A DNA stretch of 64,000 bases, taken from Bradyrhizobium sp. (GTDB lineage Bacteria > Pseudomonadota > Alphaproteobacteria > Rhizobiales > Xanthobacteraceae). The stretch covers positions 1 to 64,000 of the forward strand of contig NZ_DAHUXJ010000048.1 of assembly GCF_027307225.1 (NCBI RefSeq), read 5' to 3'. Made by a program: the position numbers and the translations under genes. The notes beneath the pieces are model-generated. The model did no database searches. It was not told the origin of the DNA and worked only from the letters and a program-made list of their open reading frames with translations. Positions 36,712 through 45,208 of the stretch are shown in pieces. The first letter of the stretch is position 1. Every line of letters starts with the position of its first letter.

Positions 36712-38834
36712 TGGTTGCGATCACAGCAGGAATCATCGACCGTCGTTCCTTCCCGACCATGAAACGGACGCCGAAGATGGCAACGGCCTACCTCGAAACC
36801 CTCAATCCCGAGCAACGGCGTGCGGTCGAGCACGGCTCCGCCGGAGGATCGGCGGCGGCGCCGTTGCTGGTGATCGCAGGCGCGGGTTCCGGAAAGACCA
36901 ACACCCTCGCCCATCGCGTCGCCCACCTGATCGTCCAGGGCGCGGACTCCCGCAGAATTCTGCTGATGACGTTTTCGCGGCGCGCGGCGTCCGAGATGAC
37001 AAAACGGGTCGAACGCATCGCGCGCAAGGTCCTGGGCGACAATGCCGGGATCATGACGGACGCACTTAGCTGGGCCGGCACCTACCACGGCATCGGCGCC
37101 CGCCTGCTGCGCGAGTATGCGGAGCAGATAGGTCTCGATCCCGCCTTCACGATTCACGACCGCGAAGATTCCGCGGACCTCATGAACCTGGTCAGGCATG
37201 AGAAGGGCTTCTCGAAGACGGAAAGCCGGTTTCCCACGAAAGGGACGTGCCTTTCGATCTATTCGCGCTGCGTCAACGCCGAGATGCCGATCGAACGGGT
37301 CATCGGCGCATCGTATCCGTGGTGCTCGGGATGGGCGGCGGAGCTCAAGGAACTGTTCGCAGCCTACGTCGAAGCGAAGCAGAAGCAGAACGTGCTCGAT
37401 TACGACGACCTGCTGCTCTATTGGGCGCAAATGGTCGGCGACGCCGGCCTCGCCGACGACATCGGCGGTCGCTTCGACCACATCCTCGTCGACGAGTACC
37501 AGGACACGAACCGCTTGCAGTCCTCGATCCTGCTCGCGCTCAAGCCCGGAGGCCGGGGCCTGACGGTGGTCGGCGACGACGCGCAATCGATCTACTCGTT
37601 CCGTGCCGCGACAGTGCGCAACATCCTCGACTTTCCGGATCAGTTTTCGCCGGCAGCAAACGTCATCACGCTCGACCGCAACTATCGGTCAACGCAGCCG
37701 ATCCTCGCCGCCGCCAACGGCGTCATTGGCCTCGCCAAGGAACGCTTCACCAAAAACCTCTGGACCGAACGGGCGTCCGCAACAAAGCCGCAACTCGTCT
37801 CGGTCCGCGACGAGGCTGACCAGGCGCGCTTCATCGTCGAACGCATCCTCGAGAATCGGGAGTCCGGCACCCTCCTCAAAGAGCAGGCCGTCCTGTTCCG
37901 GACATCCAGTCACAGCGGCCCGCTCGAAATCGAACTCACGCGCCGGAATATTCCGTTCGTGAAGTTCGGCGGGTTGAAATTTCTCGACGCCGCACACATC
38001 AAGGACATGCTGGCGCTGCTTCGCTTCGTCGAGAATCCGCGAGACCGCGTCGCGGGCTTCCGACTGTTGCATCTGCTGCCCGGCGTCGGATCGGCGACCG
38101 CGCAACGGGTGCTCGATCACATGGCGGAAGCTGCCGCCCCTCTCTCGGCACTCGCGAGCATGCCGACACCGCCGCGCGCCGGCGACGACTGGAAGAGTTT
38201 CGTCGAGACCGTGGGCAACCTTCGATATTCCGAATGGCCCGAGGATCTGGAGCGGGCGCGGCTTTGGTACGAACCGCATCTCGATCGTATCCATGAGGAT
38301 GCCGAAACGCGGCGAGCAGATTTGCTCCAACTCGAGCAGATCGCCTCCGGATACCCTTCGCGCGAGCGTTTCCTGACCGAACTTACCCTGGATCCGCCCG
38401 ACGCGACCAGCGATCAGGCCGGCGTGCCGCTGCTCGACGAGGACTACTTGATCCTGTCCACGATCCACTCCGCGAAGGGTCAGGAGTGGAAGTCGGTCTA
38501 TCTGCTCAACGCCGTGGACGGCTGCATGCCTTCCGACCTTGGCGCCGGCACCTCCGCGGAGATCGAGGAGGAGAGGCGCCTGCTCTATGTCGCCATGACG
38601 CGCGCCAAGGACGACCTGCATCTAGTCGTGCCGCAACGCTTTTTCGTCCACGGCCAGCACGCACAGGGCGATCGTCACCTCTATGCTTCGAGGACACGCT
38701 TCATACCCGAGAAGCTGCTCGGCCTGTTCGAGCGCGCGGCCTGGCCCATTGTCCCCGCCGGCGTCGCCGCGCGTTCGGCTGGCCAAGGGCCCAAGGTGGA
38801 CATCGGTGCCCGCATGCGGGGAATGTGGCGTTAG
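36711..38834 (+). CDS. UvrD/PcrA-like superfamily 1 DNA helicase
   Basis: 707 residues from the ATG at 36711 (TAATG overlap with the upstream gene); starts at 36759 or 36777 would also fit the family. Helicase motifs in order: LNPEQRRAVEHG (Q-motif), VIAGAGSGKTNT (motif I), ILVDEYQDTNRLQ (II), VVGDDAQSIYSFR (III), LDRNYRSTQPI (IV), LSTIHSAKGQEWKSVYLLNA (V), YVAMTRAKDDLHL (VI). It unwinds duplex DNA 3' to 5' in repair. It is followed closely by the SRAP protein and DNA polymerase IV genes, so it probably works in damage tolerance together with them. Confidence 0.92.
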   Translation: MVAITAGIIDRRSFPTMKRTPKMATAYLETLNPEQRRAVEHGSAGGSAAAPLLVIAGAGSGKTNTLAHRVAHLIVQGADSRRILLMTFSRRAASEMTKRVERIARKVLGDNAGIMTDALSWAGTYHGIGARLLREYAEQIGLDPAFTIHDREDSADLMNLVRHEKGFSKTESRFPTKGTCLSIYSRCVNAEMPIERVIGASYPWCSGWAAELKELFAAYVEAKQKQNVLDYDDLLLYWAQMVGDAGLADDIGGRFDHILVDEYQDTNRLQSSILLALKPGGRGLTVVGDDAQSIYSFRAATVRNILDFPDQFSPAANVITLDRNYRSTQPILAAANGVIGLAKERFTKNLWTERASATKPQLVSVRDEADQARFIVERILENRESGTLLKEQAVLFRTSSHSGPLEIELTRRNIPFVKFGGLKFLDAAHIKDMLALLRFVENPRDRVAGFRLLHLLPGVGSATAQRVLDHMAEAAAPLSALASMPTPPRAGDDWKSFVETVGNLRYSEWPEDLERARLWYEPHLDRIHEDAETRRADLLQLEQIASGYPSRERFLTELTLDPPDATSDQAGVPLLDEDYLILSTIHSAKGQEWKSVYLLNAVDGCMPSDLGAGTSAEIEEERRLLYVAMTRAKDDLHLVVPQRFFVHGQHAQGDRHLYASRTRFIPEKLLGLFERAAWPIVPAGVAARSAGQGPKVDIGARMRGMWR

Positions 38835-38853
38835 ACGACATCGAGGAGCCGAC

Positions 38854-39579
38854 GTGTGCAACCTCTATTCGATCACGACCAACCAGGCCGCCATCATCGC
38901 GCTGTTCCGCGTGGTCAACCGGTACGTCGGCAACCTCGCGCCGATGCCCGGCGTGTTTCCGGACTACAAGGCGCCGATCGTCCGGACCGGTGCCGAAGGC
39001 CGCGAACTCGCAACGGCGCGGTGGGGAATGCCATCCGCGCAACAAGCCCTGATGGAAGCGACCAAGAAGCGCGCCGCAAAACAGGAAGCGAAGGGGAAAC
39101 CAGTCGACTTCAAGCAACTGCTCCGGATGGAGCCGGATGGCGGCACGACCAACATCCGCAACGTGAAGAGCAAGCACTGGACGCGCTGGCTCGGCGTCGA
39201 GAACCGCTGCGTGGTGCCGTTCAACTCGTTCAGCGAGTTCAACAAGGCCGAGGGCGGCGACATCTGGTTCGCGCTCGACGAGACTCGTCCGCTCGCTTGC
39301 TTCGCCGGCATCTGGACCAACTGGACGTCGGTTCGGAAGGTCAAGGAAGGTGAGACAAACAACGACCTCTACGCGTTCCTGACGACGGAGCCGAACGCCG
39401 AAGTCGGCGCCATCCACCCGAAGGCGATGCCGGTGATCCTGACGACGCAGGACGAAGTCGAGACCTGGATGACCGCGCCTCCGGACGAGGCCCTGAAGCT
39501 GCAGCGGTCGCTGCCGGACGGGTCGCTCCGGATCGTCGCCCGCGGCGTCAAGGAAGACCCCGTTGGGTCGGCGCCGTGA
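38854..39579 (+). CDS. SRAP-domain (YedK/HMCES-type) abasic-site protein
   Basis: 241 residues from a GTG at 38854, with GAGGAG six bases upstream. The initiator Met is followed directly by Cys2 (MCNLYSITTNQAAI), the catalytic residue that makes a thiazolidine crosslink to abasic sites in single-stranded DNA once Met is removed. Also present are NRCVVPFNSFSEFNK (the active-site Glu region), WTSVRKVKEGETNNDLYAFL and AIHPKAMPVIL with the conserved His. The family shields abasic sites at stalled forks. It lies 19 bases after the helicase stop, and the Y-family polymerase gene follows. An insert of about 30 Lys/Ala-rich residues (about 60-100) is typical of rhizobial members. Confidence 0.9.
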   Translation: MCNLYSITTNQAAIIALFRVVNRYVGNLAPMPGVFPDYKAPIVRTGAEGRELATARWGMPSAQQALMEATKKRAAKQEAKGKPVDFKQLLRMEPDGGTTNIRNVKSKHWTRWLGVENRCVVPFNSFSEFNKAEGGDIWFALDETRPLACFAGIWTNWTSVRKVKEGETNNDLYAFLTTEPNAEVGAIHPKAMPVILTTQDEVETWMTAPPDEALKLQRSLPDGSLRIVARGVKEDPVGSAP

Positions 39580-39665
39580 CCACCCAACCAGGGGGGCCGA
39601 GCCCTGCTGCAGGGATGACGTCGCTATCAATGGTTTCAATGGGTTAGAATCCAAGAAAGCCTGAA

Positions 39666-40727
39666 TTGCGCAAAATCATCCACGTCGACATGGACGCGTT
39701 CTATGCCTCCGTCGAGCAGCGGGACAATCCGGGTCTCCGTGGCAAGCCGGTCGCCGTCGGCGGATCCCGCGAACGCGGCGTCGTGGCGGCCGCGAGCTAC
39801 GAAGCGCGGAAATTCGGCGTCCGCTCGGCCATGCCGTCAGTGACGGCCAAGCGGCAGTGCCCGGACCTCATCTTCGTGAAACCGCGCTTCGAGGTCTACA
39901 AGGCGGTCTCGCAACAGATCCGCGAGATCTTCGCCGAACACACGCCGATCATCGAACCCCTCTCGTTGGATGAGGCCTATCTCGACGTCACCGAAAATCT
40001 GCAGAACATTCCGCTGGCCCGCGACGTCGCGCTCGCGATCCGCGCCAAGATCAAGGAGGTGACCGGTCTGAACGCCTCCGCCGGCATCTCCTACAACAAG
40101 TTTCTCGCCAAGCTCGCGTCCGACCATCGCAAGCCGAACGGTCAGTACGTCATCACGCCGGAGATGGGGCCGGCGTTCGTCGAAGCGCTGCCCGTCGGCA
40201 AATTCCACGGCATCGGCCCAGCGACGAGCGCGAAGATGAATTCGCTCGGCATGCACACCGGCCTCGACATGCGCAATCAGACGCTGGAGTTCATGCAAGC
40301 CAACTTCGGCAAGGCCGGCGCGTACTACTACTGGATCTCGAGGGGCGTCGACGACCGCGAGGTCCGCGCTAACCGCATCCGGAAATCCGTCGGCGCCGAG
40401 AACACGTTCTCCAGCGACCTTACCGACTTCGCCGCTATGGCCGCCGAACTGCAGCCGCTGATCGACAAGGTCTGGCGGCACTGCGAGGACAAGGGGTCTC
40501 GCGGACGAACTTTGACGCTGAAGGTGAAATTCAACGACTTCGAGATCATCACGCGCAGCAGGTCAGTCCCCGTTGCGGTATCGAGTCGCGGCGACCTCGA
40601 ACGCCTGGCGATCGCACTGCTTCAAAGCGAGATGCCGGTTCCAAAGCCGGTGCGTCTCTTGGGCGTATCTCTTTCGTCATTGCAAGGCGACGACCAAGAG
40701 GAGCCGCAACTCGGGCTGCCGATCTGA
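39666..40727 (+). CDS. dinB: DNA polymerase IV (Y family)
   Basis: 353 residues, beginning with a TTG at 39666 (KIIHVDMDAFYASVEQRDNP). Catalytic acidic residues lie in HVDMDAFYASVE and SLDEAYLDVT (about residue 100). The finger and little-finger domains follow (GISYNKFLAKLASDHRKPNG, GIGPATSAKMNSLGMHTG). The protein ends in QLGLPI, which fits the beta-clamp-binding consensus, so the C-terminus is complete. It copies past damaged bases with low fidelity. It stands 86 bases after the SRAP gene. I see no clear SOS (LexA) box directly upstream; the operon promoter may lie further back. Confidence 0.93.
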   Translation: MRKIIHVDMDAFYASVEQRDNPGLRGKPVAVGGSRERGVVAAASYEARKFGVRSAMPSVTAKRQCPDLIFVKPRFEVYKAVSQQIREIFAEHTPIIEPLSLDEAYLDVTENLQNIPLARDVALAIRAKIKEVTGLNASAGISYNKFLAKLASDHRKPNGQYVITPEMGPAFVEALPVGKFHGIGPATSAKMNSLGMHTGLDMRNQTLEFMQANFGKAGAYYYWISRGVDDREVRANRIRKSVGAENTFSSDLTDFAAMAAELQPLIDKVWRHCEDKGSRGRTLTLKVKFNDFEIITRSRSVPVAVSSRGDLERLAIALLQSEMPVPKPVRLLGVSLSSLQGDDQEEPQLGLPI

Positions 40728-40763
40728 CGGTCATGAAACGCGCCGATTTGCGATCGAAACGCC

Positions 40764-41936
40764 TTACTCGGCGGCGGCCGTCTCGACCGAACGGGCGCGC
40801 ACCTGCAGCAGCATCAAGGCGATAAGCGCGGAAAGACTGAGGGCCGCGGTGACGGCGACGACGGCCCTGCCCAACGGATCGATCAGCAGCCCGATCAGAA
40901 GCGGCGCCAGAGCCTGAGCGATCCTGGAGGGCGCACCGATAAGCCCCAATCGGTAGGCGTAGTTTTCGGGACCGAAGATCGCAAGCGGCAGCGTGCCGCG
41001 GGCGATGGTCAGAATGCCATTGCCAGCGCCGTGCAGCAGCGTGAAGGTCGCCGCTGCTCCACCGCCGAAGATGCCGATCACGGCCGCGCCGATCGGATGC
41101 GTCAGGCATGCGAGCCGCGTCGACATCAGCGGATGGAAGCGGCCGAGCACGCTCGCCTCCAGCACGCGGGCGGCGACCTGGGAAGGACCGATCATCATGC
41201 CCGCGAACACGGCTTGTGCCGGGGTCGCGCCGAACGCCTCCACGATGCGCGGCAGATGCGCAGCCATCGCCGACGTCACTGTCCACGCCGCGGCGAACGC
41301 GAACGACAGCAGAATCATCGTGCGGTCGATCGGAATGTGCGGCCTGACCTTCGGCCCTTCGGCCAATGCGGCGCGCTCTGTTCGAGGCAGCATCAGGTTC
41401 AACGGCAGTCCGATCACGATGTGGGCCGCCGCCCAGACGAAGCAAGTCTCCCGCCAGCCGACGGTCGCCAAGCCGAACGAACTCAAGGGCCAGCCCACGG
41501 TGCTCGCGAAGCCGGCGATCAACGTGATCCCGGTGATCGCGCCGCGTGAGTCGCTGCCGTAGATGCGGCCGATTGCGCCGAACGCCGCGTCGTAGAGTCC
41601 AAACCCCATCCCGACGCCGAGCAGTATCCAGGCTCCAGCCATCATCCAGAGCGACGAAGACGCGCCGAGCAGCGCAAGTCCCGCCGCGAGCAGCAGGTTG
41701 GATGCGCAAAGCACTTGACGTCCCCCGACGCGGTCGATCTGCCGCCCGACCTTGGGGCCCAGCAGTCCGGAGATGACGAGCGACGCCGAAAACGCGGCGA
41801 AGAACCAGTTCGACGAGATGCCGAGGTCGTTCGCGATCGGACCGGCGAGGATCGCCGGTAGATAATAGCTCGATCCCCATGCCAGCGTCTGGGCGGTGCC
41901 AAGTGCCGCGACGACGCGGAGACGGTCGCGGTCCAT
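40764..41936 (-). CDS. Major facilitator superfamily transporter of the arsenic locus
   Basis: 390 residues and about 12 membrane helices (GSSYYLPAILAGPIANDLGI, GPKVGRQIDRVGGRQVLCAS with the MFS A-motif). The ATG at 41936 shares one base with the stop of the upstream flavoprotein gene, so the two are coupled. Transporters beside ArsO-type or ArsR genes in rhizobia include ArsK-like exporters of trivalent arsenicals and antimonials, which is the most likely role, but substrate cannot be told from the sequence. Its first residues are MDRDRLRVVAALGTAQTLAW. Confidence 0.82.
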   Translation of the reverse strand: MDRDRLRVVAALGTAQTLAWGSSYYLPAILAGPIANDLGISSNWFFAAFSASLVISGLLGPKVGRQIDRVGGRQVLCASNLLLAAGLALLGASSSLWMMAGAWILLGVGMGFGLYDAAFGAIGRIYGSDSRGAITGITLIAGFASTVGWPLSSFGLATVGWRETCFVWAAAHIVIGLPLNLMLPRTERAALAEGPKVRPHIPIDRTMILLSFAFAAAWTVTSAMAAHLPRIVEAFGATPAQAVFAGMMIGPSQVAARVLEASVLGRFHPLMSTRLACLTHPIGAAVIGIFGGGAAATFTLLHGAGNGILTIARGTLPLAIFGPENYAYRLGLIGAPSRIAQALAPLLIGLLIDPLGRAVVAVTAALSLSALIALMLLQVRARSVETAAAE

Positions 41937-43303
41937 CAGCCGCAACCGCAACCGGTCTTGCCCGTCGCCTTGGCGGAAGCGTCGTCGGCGCAGCAGGCGT
42001 CGACGTTCGCCGGCACCGGTCCGCCGCAGCATCCGGACGCACTGGCGCCCTCGACGCCGCTGCGCGTGCAGACGCCGGTCTCCGGAAGCTGGAGTTCGAC
42101 GCGGGCGGCGGCTTCCTTGTCGCCGGCGATATCGGCCGCGATCGAGCGGACCTGCTCGTAGCCCGTGATCATCAGGAAGGTCGGGGCGCGACCGTACGAC
42201 TTGATGCCGGCGAGGTAGAAGCCAGGATCGTCCTGAGCGAGTTCGCGCGCCCCGTGCGGGCGGACCGTGCCGCAGGAGTGTTCGTTCGGATCGATCAATG
42301 GCGCCAGCGCGACCGGCGCCTCGATCGCGGGATCTAGGCGAAGGCGGATCTCGCCCAGGAACGACAGGTCCGGACGGAAGCCCGTCGCGACGATCAGTTC
42401 GTCGACGAGGACGCTGCGCCCGCAGCACCCGGACGAGGTCGCGATCCGGACCTTTCCGTCGGCTTCGGAGATGGCGGCGACCGGGAAGCCGGCCTCGACC
42501 TGAACCTGGCCGGCCGCGACGAGCGAAGCGAAATGAGCGCCGAGTTCGCCACGGGCGGCGAGCTTGTCGTTTGCGCCGCCACCGAACGCCTTCGCGGGGT
42601 CCATTCCCCGCAGCAGCCAGACCGGCCGCGTGCCGGGCGCCTGCTGCGCCAAGGTGGTCAGATCCGTGAGGGTCCCGATCGCCGAATGTCCGGCGCCAAG
42701 GACCGCTACGGTCTTGCCAGCGTAGCGTGCCCGATCCCTGCCGAGCACGTCCGGCATGCCGTAGGCGAACCGCGCTGCGGCTTCGCGCTCGCCGATCGCC
42801 GGCAGGCCGCCGTCGCCGGCCGGGTTCGGCGAATTCCACGTTCCGGACGCGTCGATGACTGCCTCGGCGCGTAGCGTCTCCGGACCCTTACCGTTCTGGT
42901 AACGGATCTCGAAGGGCGCTGCCTCGCGACCCTTCGTCTTGGCCTTGTCGAAACCGGCACGCCCCACGGCGGTCACGCGGCTGTTGGTCCGGATCACGTC
43001 GCGCAGCGCGGTCTTGGTCGACAGCGGTTCGACGTAGCGTTCGAGAAGCTCGGCACCAGTCGGGTAGATGGCCGGGTCCGGGGAATTCCAGCCGGTCGGC
43101 GCCAGCAACCGCGCGGCGGCCTTGTCGACGTTGTATTCCCAGGGCGAGAACAACTGCACGTGCCGCCACTGCCGGATCGAGTGGCCCGCCTCCGGACCGG
43201 CCTCGAGCACGACCGGCGTCATCCCGCGTTCCATGACGTGCGCCGCCGCGGCCAGACCGACCGGACCGCCGCCGATGATCGCCACCTTCTTCGCCGTGCT
43301 CAT
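41936..43303 (-). CDS. ArsO-like FAD-dependent oxidoreductase with a Cys-rich tail
   Basis: 455 residues. A Rossmann FAD site opens the protein (KKVAIIGGGPVGLAAAAHVM), followed by QWRHVQLFSPWEYNVDKAAA, a second nucleotide-binding GKTVAVLGAGHSAIG (NADPH) and VATGFRPDLSFLG. This is the plan of class B flavin monooxygenase-like proteins found in ars clusters as ArsO. The last 45 residues hold seven cysteines, including CCGG, ACC and GCGCG, and a SGCCGR pair occurs mid-protein; such thiols could bind arsenic. It lies between ArsR and the MFS gene on the minus strand. Reaction on arsenicals is an inference from context. Confidence 0.8.
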   Translation of the reverse strand: MSTAKKVAIIGGGPVGLAAAAHVMERGMTPVVLEAGPEAGHSIRQWRHVQLFSPWEYNVDKAAARLLAPTGWNSPDPAIYPTGAELLERYVEPLSTKTALRDVIRTNSRVTAVGRAGFDKAKTKGREAAPFEIRYQNGKGPETLRAEAVIDASGTWNSPNPAGDGGLPAIGEREAAARFAYGMPDVLGRDRARYAGKTVAVLGAGHSAIGTLTDLTTLAQQAPGTRPVWLLRGMDPAKAFGGGANDKLAARGELGAHFASLVAAGQVQVEAGFPVAAISEADGKVRIATSSGCCGRSVLVDELIVATGFRPDLSFLGEIRLRLDPAIEAPVALAPLIDPNEHSCGTVRPHGARELAQDDPGFYLAGIKSYGRAPTFLMITGYEQVRSIAADIAGDKEAAARVELQLPETGVCTRSGVEGASASGCCGGPVPANVDACCADDASAKATGKTGCGCG

Positions 43304-43351
43304 ATCGTTTCTCCCATCCTTCTGGAATCACCGAAATAGTCCACAAAAAGA

Positions 43352-43672
43352 TCAGGCCGCCGGTCGGGCGGCCTCCTTGCACTCGTTCTCGTCGGCGCAG
43401 CATTCGGCGACGAGAAAGTCCACCAACCCTTGCATTGTCGCGTACTCGGCCCGGCAGAGAAGCGTCGTCGCTTCGCGGGACTGCGAGACAAGTCCGACCG
43501 CGACCAAGCCCTTCACGTGGTGTGACAGGGTGGACGCCGGAATCTTCAGCTTCTCCTGCAGCCGCCCGACCGGCAGGCCGGCACGGCCCGCGCGAACGAG
43601 CGCGCGATAGATCTTCAATCGGGTCGGGTTGCCCAGCGCTTCGAGACGGGCCGATGCATCTACGAGTTTCAT
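43352..43672 (-). CDS. arsR: ArsR-family arsenic-responsive repressor (copy 1)
   Basis: 106 residues from the ATG at 43672. It has a winged helix-turn-helix (LGNPTRLKIYRALVRAGRAG, then LKIPASTLSHHVKGLVAVGL). Near the C-terminus Cys91, Cys92 and Cys98 (ECCADENEC) repeat the spacing of the C-terminal arsenite site known from Acidithiobacillus-type ArsR, and Cys73 is also present. It should repress the flavoprotein/MFS genes downstream and perhaps the divergent genes, with release by As(III) or Sb(III). It is transcribed away from a second arsR, 107 bases distant. Confidence 0.9.
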   Translation of the reverse strand: MKLVDASARLEALGNPTRLKIYRALVRAGRAGLPVGRLQEKLKIPASTLSHHVKGLVAVGLVSQSREATTLLCRAEYATMQGLVDFLVAECCADENECKEAARPAA

Positions 43673-43713
43673 GCGCGCAATCCTGCCGTGCCCCCGGCGG
43701 CGTGTCAAACGAT

Positions 43714-43733
43714 ATTTCTAGATTATTCGAAAT
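43714..43733. promoter_or_regulatory. Possible ArsR operator near arsR copy 1
   Basis: An inverted repeat ATTTC (43714-43718) and GAAAT (43729-43733), 10 bases apart in a very AT-rich stretch between the divergent arsR genes. ArsR operators are AT-rich dyads of about this size. The assignment is tentative. Confidence 0.4.
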
Positions 43734-43757
43734 AAACGCCAACTTGACGTCGGCTCA

Positions 43758-43781
43758 ATATTTCCATAACTCTGGATATAT
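43758..43781. promoter_or_regulatory. Probable ArsR operator overlapping the start of arsR copy 2
   Basis: A dyad ATATTTCCA (43758-43766) and TGGATATAT (43773-43781) with a six-base centre; eight of nine positions pair. It includes the first two bases of the arsR copy 2 start codon, so bound repressor would block transcription or translation of the ACR3 operon. The same AT-rich sequence type recurs 40 bases upstream. Confidence 0.55.
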
Positions 43782-44142
43782 GGAAATCGAACAGACCGTA
43801 ATGGCGCTCGCCGCGTTGGCGCAGCCAACCCGTCTCCAAGCGTTCCGGACGCTGGTGAAACACGAACCCGAGGGCCTCGCCGCCGGCGACCTCGCCCGCG
43901 CGCTCGAGGTGCCGCAGAACACGCTGTCGGCGCACCTCTCGATTCTCTCGCGAGCCGGTCTCGTCTCGTCCGAACGCCATAGTCGTTCGATCGTCTATCG
44001 CGCCGATCTCGCCAAATTCCAGAAGGTCGCGCTCTACCTGCTCCAGGACTGCTGCGGGGGACGCCCGGAGGTCTGCGCACTACTGATTGAGAGCCTGCAG
44101 CCGTGTTGTCCGCCGACGCGGAAGCAACGCAGCCGCGCCTGA
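43780..44142 (+). CDS. arsR: ArsR-family arsenic-responsive repressor (copy 2)
   Basis: 120 residues. The winged helix-turn-helix is clear (LAQPTRLQAFRTLVKHEPEG, then EVPQNTLSAHLSILSRAGLV). Cysteines cluster at the C-terminus: Cys91, Cys92, Cys99 (DCCGGRPEVC), Cys109 and Cys110. The layout resembles copy 1 but the proteins are not close duplicates. It heads the ACR3/arsC transcript; the next gene starts 16 bases after its stop. Its own start codon lies inside an inverted repeat that is a good operator candidate, pointing to autorepression. Confidence 0.9.
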   Translation: MEIEQTVMALAALAQPTRLQAFRTLVKHEPEGLAAGDLARALEVPQNTLSAHLSILSRAGLVSSERHSRSIVYRADLAKFQKVALYLLQDCCGGRPEVCALLIESLQPCCPPTRKQRSRA

Positions 44143-44158
44143 ACGCCCGAGGTCGACC

Positions 44159-45208
44159 ATGAGCATCTTCGAGAGATATCTGACCCTGTGGGTCGCGCTT
44201 TGCATCGTCGCCGGCGTCGCGCTCGGTCACGTCATGCCGGGCGTATTCGGCACGATCGCGGCCGCCGAAATTGCGAAGGTCAACTTGCCCGTGGCGGTGC
44301 TGATCTGGGCGATGATCGTGCCGATGCTGCTGAAGATCGACTTCACCTCGCTCGGCAAGGTACGGGAGCACTGGCGAGGCGTCGGAGTCACGCTCTTCAT
44401 CAACTGGGCAGTCAAGCCCTTCTCGATGGCACTCCTCGGCTCGTTCTTCGTCGGCCACGTCTTCGCGCCGTTCCTGCCGTCCTCCCAGATCCCGTCCTAC
44501 GTCGCAGGCCTTATCCTGCTGGCGGCGGCGCCGTGCACTGCCATGGTCTTCGTTTGGTCGAACCTCTGCGAAGGCGAACCCCATTACACGCTCAGCCAGG
44601 TCGCGCTGAACGACGTCATCATGGTGTTCCTGTTCGCGCCTCTGGTTGGCTTGCTGCTCGGCGTCGCCTCGATCACCGTGCCTTGGGGGACGCTGCTGCT
44701 GTCGGTGCTGCTCTATATCGTGGTCCCGGTCGTGGTGGCGCAGGTCTGGCGGGCCTCGCTGCTTCGCGCCGGTGCGTTCGATCGCACGCTGCGCGTGCTG
44801 CAGCCGGTCTCCCTCGTCGCGCTGCTGGCGACCCTCGTTCTGCTGTTCGGCTTCCAGGGCGAGCAGATCGTCCGGCAGCCGGTCGTGATCGCGATCCTTG
44901 CCGTCCCGATACTGATTCAGGTCTACCTCAACGCCGGTCTCGCCTACTGGCTCAGCCGCCGGTTCGGCGTCGGCTGGTGCGTCGCTGCCCCGGCGGCCTT
45001 GATCGGCGCCAGCAATTTTTTCGAGCTCGCGGTCGCGGCCGCCATCAGCCTGTTCGGTCTCGATTCCGGAGCGGCGCTGGCGACCGTCGTCGGCGTGCTC
45101 GTCGAAGTTCCGGTAATGTTGTCGGTCGTCCGGATCGTGAAGGCGACGAGAGGTTGGTACGAAGCCGGCGCGGACAGCCGGAGCCCGGCGATGGAGGCAC
45201 GACGATGA
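44159..45208 (+). CDS. acr3: Arsenite efflux permease ACR3
   Basis: 349 residues, about 10 membrane helices. The ACR3 signature is visible, with the essential Cys126 in LAAAPCTAMVFVWSNLCEGE and the ALNDVIMVFLFAPLVGLLLG and PAALIGASNFFELAVAAAIS segments. A ribosome-binding site (GAGG) lies six bases before the ATG at 44159. ACR3 exports As(III) (and weakly Sb(III)) with the proton gradient and gives arsenite resistance. It is in the operon with arsR copy 2 and overlaps the damaged arsC gene by four bases. Confidence 0.93.
   Translation: MSIFERYLTLWVALCIVAGVALGHVMPGVFGTIAAAEIAKVNLPVAVLIWAMIVPMLLKIDFTSLGKVREHWRGVGVTLFINWAVKPFSMALLGSFFVGHVFAPFLPSSQIPSYVAGLILLAAAPCTAMVFVWSNLCEGEPHYTLSQVALNDVIMVFLFAPLVGLLLGVASITVPWGTLLLSVLLYIVVPVVVAQVWRASLLRAGAFDRTLRVLQPVSLVALLATLVLLFGFQGEQIVRQPVVIAILAVPILIQVYLNAGLAYWLSRRFGVGWCVAAPAALIGASNFFELAVAAAISLFGLDSGAALATVVGVLVEVPVMLSVVRIVKATRGWYEAGADSRSPAMEARR

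Noticed and set aside
40764..42839. A 691-codon frame extending the MFS gene upstream
   Set aside because: The first 300 codons lie across the flavoprotein gene in another frame and are Arg/Gly-rich; the transporter starts at 41936.
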